64,000 bases of DNA from Craspedostauros australis (lineage: Eukaryota > Bacillariophyta > Bacillariophyceae > Mastogloiales > Achnanthaceae), in contig JAMXDE010000008.1 of the NCBI GenBank assembly GCA_026770025.1, forward strand, positions 1,984,001 through 2,048,000, read 5' to 3'. Shown piece by piece: positions 63,930 to 64,000 of the stretch (its first letter is position 1; every line of letters starts with the position of its first letter). The translations under genes were made by a program, and so were the position numbers. The notes below the pieces were generated by a model. That model did not search any database and was not told where the DNA came from. It was given only the letters and a program-made list of their open reading frames with translations.

Positions 63930-64000
63930 ATGTTGCGTTCGACCAACATGGGAAGGAGAAACACGCGATGGACAGCCATCAGTGCGACGGCGATGACGCA
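63930..64000 (+). CDS. Possible N-terminus of a gene continuing beyond the window
   Basis: The ATG at 63930 follows an A/C-rich leader (ACCAAACAACAACATG), the same style as confirmed starts in this window, and opens a frame to the end. The 23 residues seen (MLRSTNMGRRNTRWTAISATAMT) are Arg/Ser/Thr-rich and lack acidic residues, which would suit a mitochondrial or other targeting peptide. No family can be assigned. Confidence 0.3.
   Translation, partial: MLRSTNMGRRNTRWTAISATAMT

Noticed and set aside
1..64000. tRNA, rRNA or CRISPR features
   Set aside because: I saw no convincing tRNA arm pairs or rRNA blocks by eye, and the tandem repeats are coding or microsatellite. A tRNAscan/Infernal run would be decisive.

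Overview
This is a 64-kb piece of a eukaryotic nuclear genome. Several genes carry GT-AG introns of about 170-650 bp whose frames join exactly. The proteome (Rab3GAP2, CDK7, NAA30, a PAPS-transporter-like protein, a mitochondrial-type glutamine synthetase III) is that of a protist. Glutamine synthetase III with a mitochondrial-looking presequence, a secreted cysteine-repeat protein with a PTSM-type stalk, and a YccV-domain protein together point to a stramenopile, most likely diatom-like. This assignment is inferred from family content only.

Layout from left to right: (1) 2-4606 and 5573-15442 are two adjacent giant, intronless, low-complexity proteins (a 5'-partial acidic one and a 3289-residue Q/H-rich one). 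They share a roughly 50-residue helical module that I do not recognise. (2) 16107-21467 is a four-exon Rab3GAP regulatory subunit. (3) 21687-22559 (-) and 22669-26080 (+) are divergent genes about 110 bp apart: a basic nuclear-looking protein, and an LYR-like + two YccV + TPR protein. (4) 27010-29802 is glutamine synthetase III. (5) 30742-32930 is an intramembrane rhomboid protease whose catalytic His codon is split by an intron. (6) 33232-34155 (-) is a CDK7-type kinase, divergent from a 1.8-1.9k-residue putative chromatin or DNA-repair protein at 34590-40344. (7) 40840-52237 is the most dynamic part. Here a tandem pair of cysteine-repeat secreted-protein genes on the minus strand has had one copy split by a full-length 8.4-kb non-LTR retrotransposon. 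The element has ORF1, then ORF2 with APE endonuclease, RT, RNase H and a CCHC motif, and an 18-bp target-site duplication. (8) 52238-57858 is a long tract with no gene I can recognise. (9) 57859-59783 is a possible TRAPPII/Trs65-like trafficking protein, 60278-61137 is NAA30 (NatC catalytic subunit), 61961-63106 (-) is a PAPS/nucleotide-sugar transporter, and a new gene may start at 63930.

The host genes are mostly housekeeping: vesicle traffic, N-terminal acetylation, nitrogen assimilation, the cell cycle and sulfonation. They show no operon-like organisation. The points of most interest are the retrotransposon disruption of the cysteine-repeat gene, the ATGA-overlapped ORF1/ORF2 of that element, the shared module in the two giant proteins, and the LYR-like/YccV/YccV/TPR fusion.
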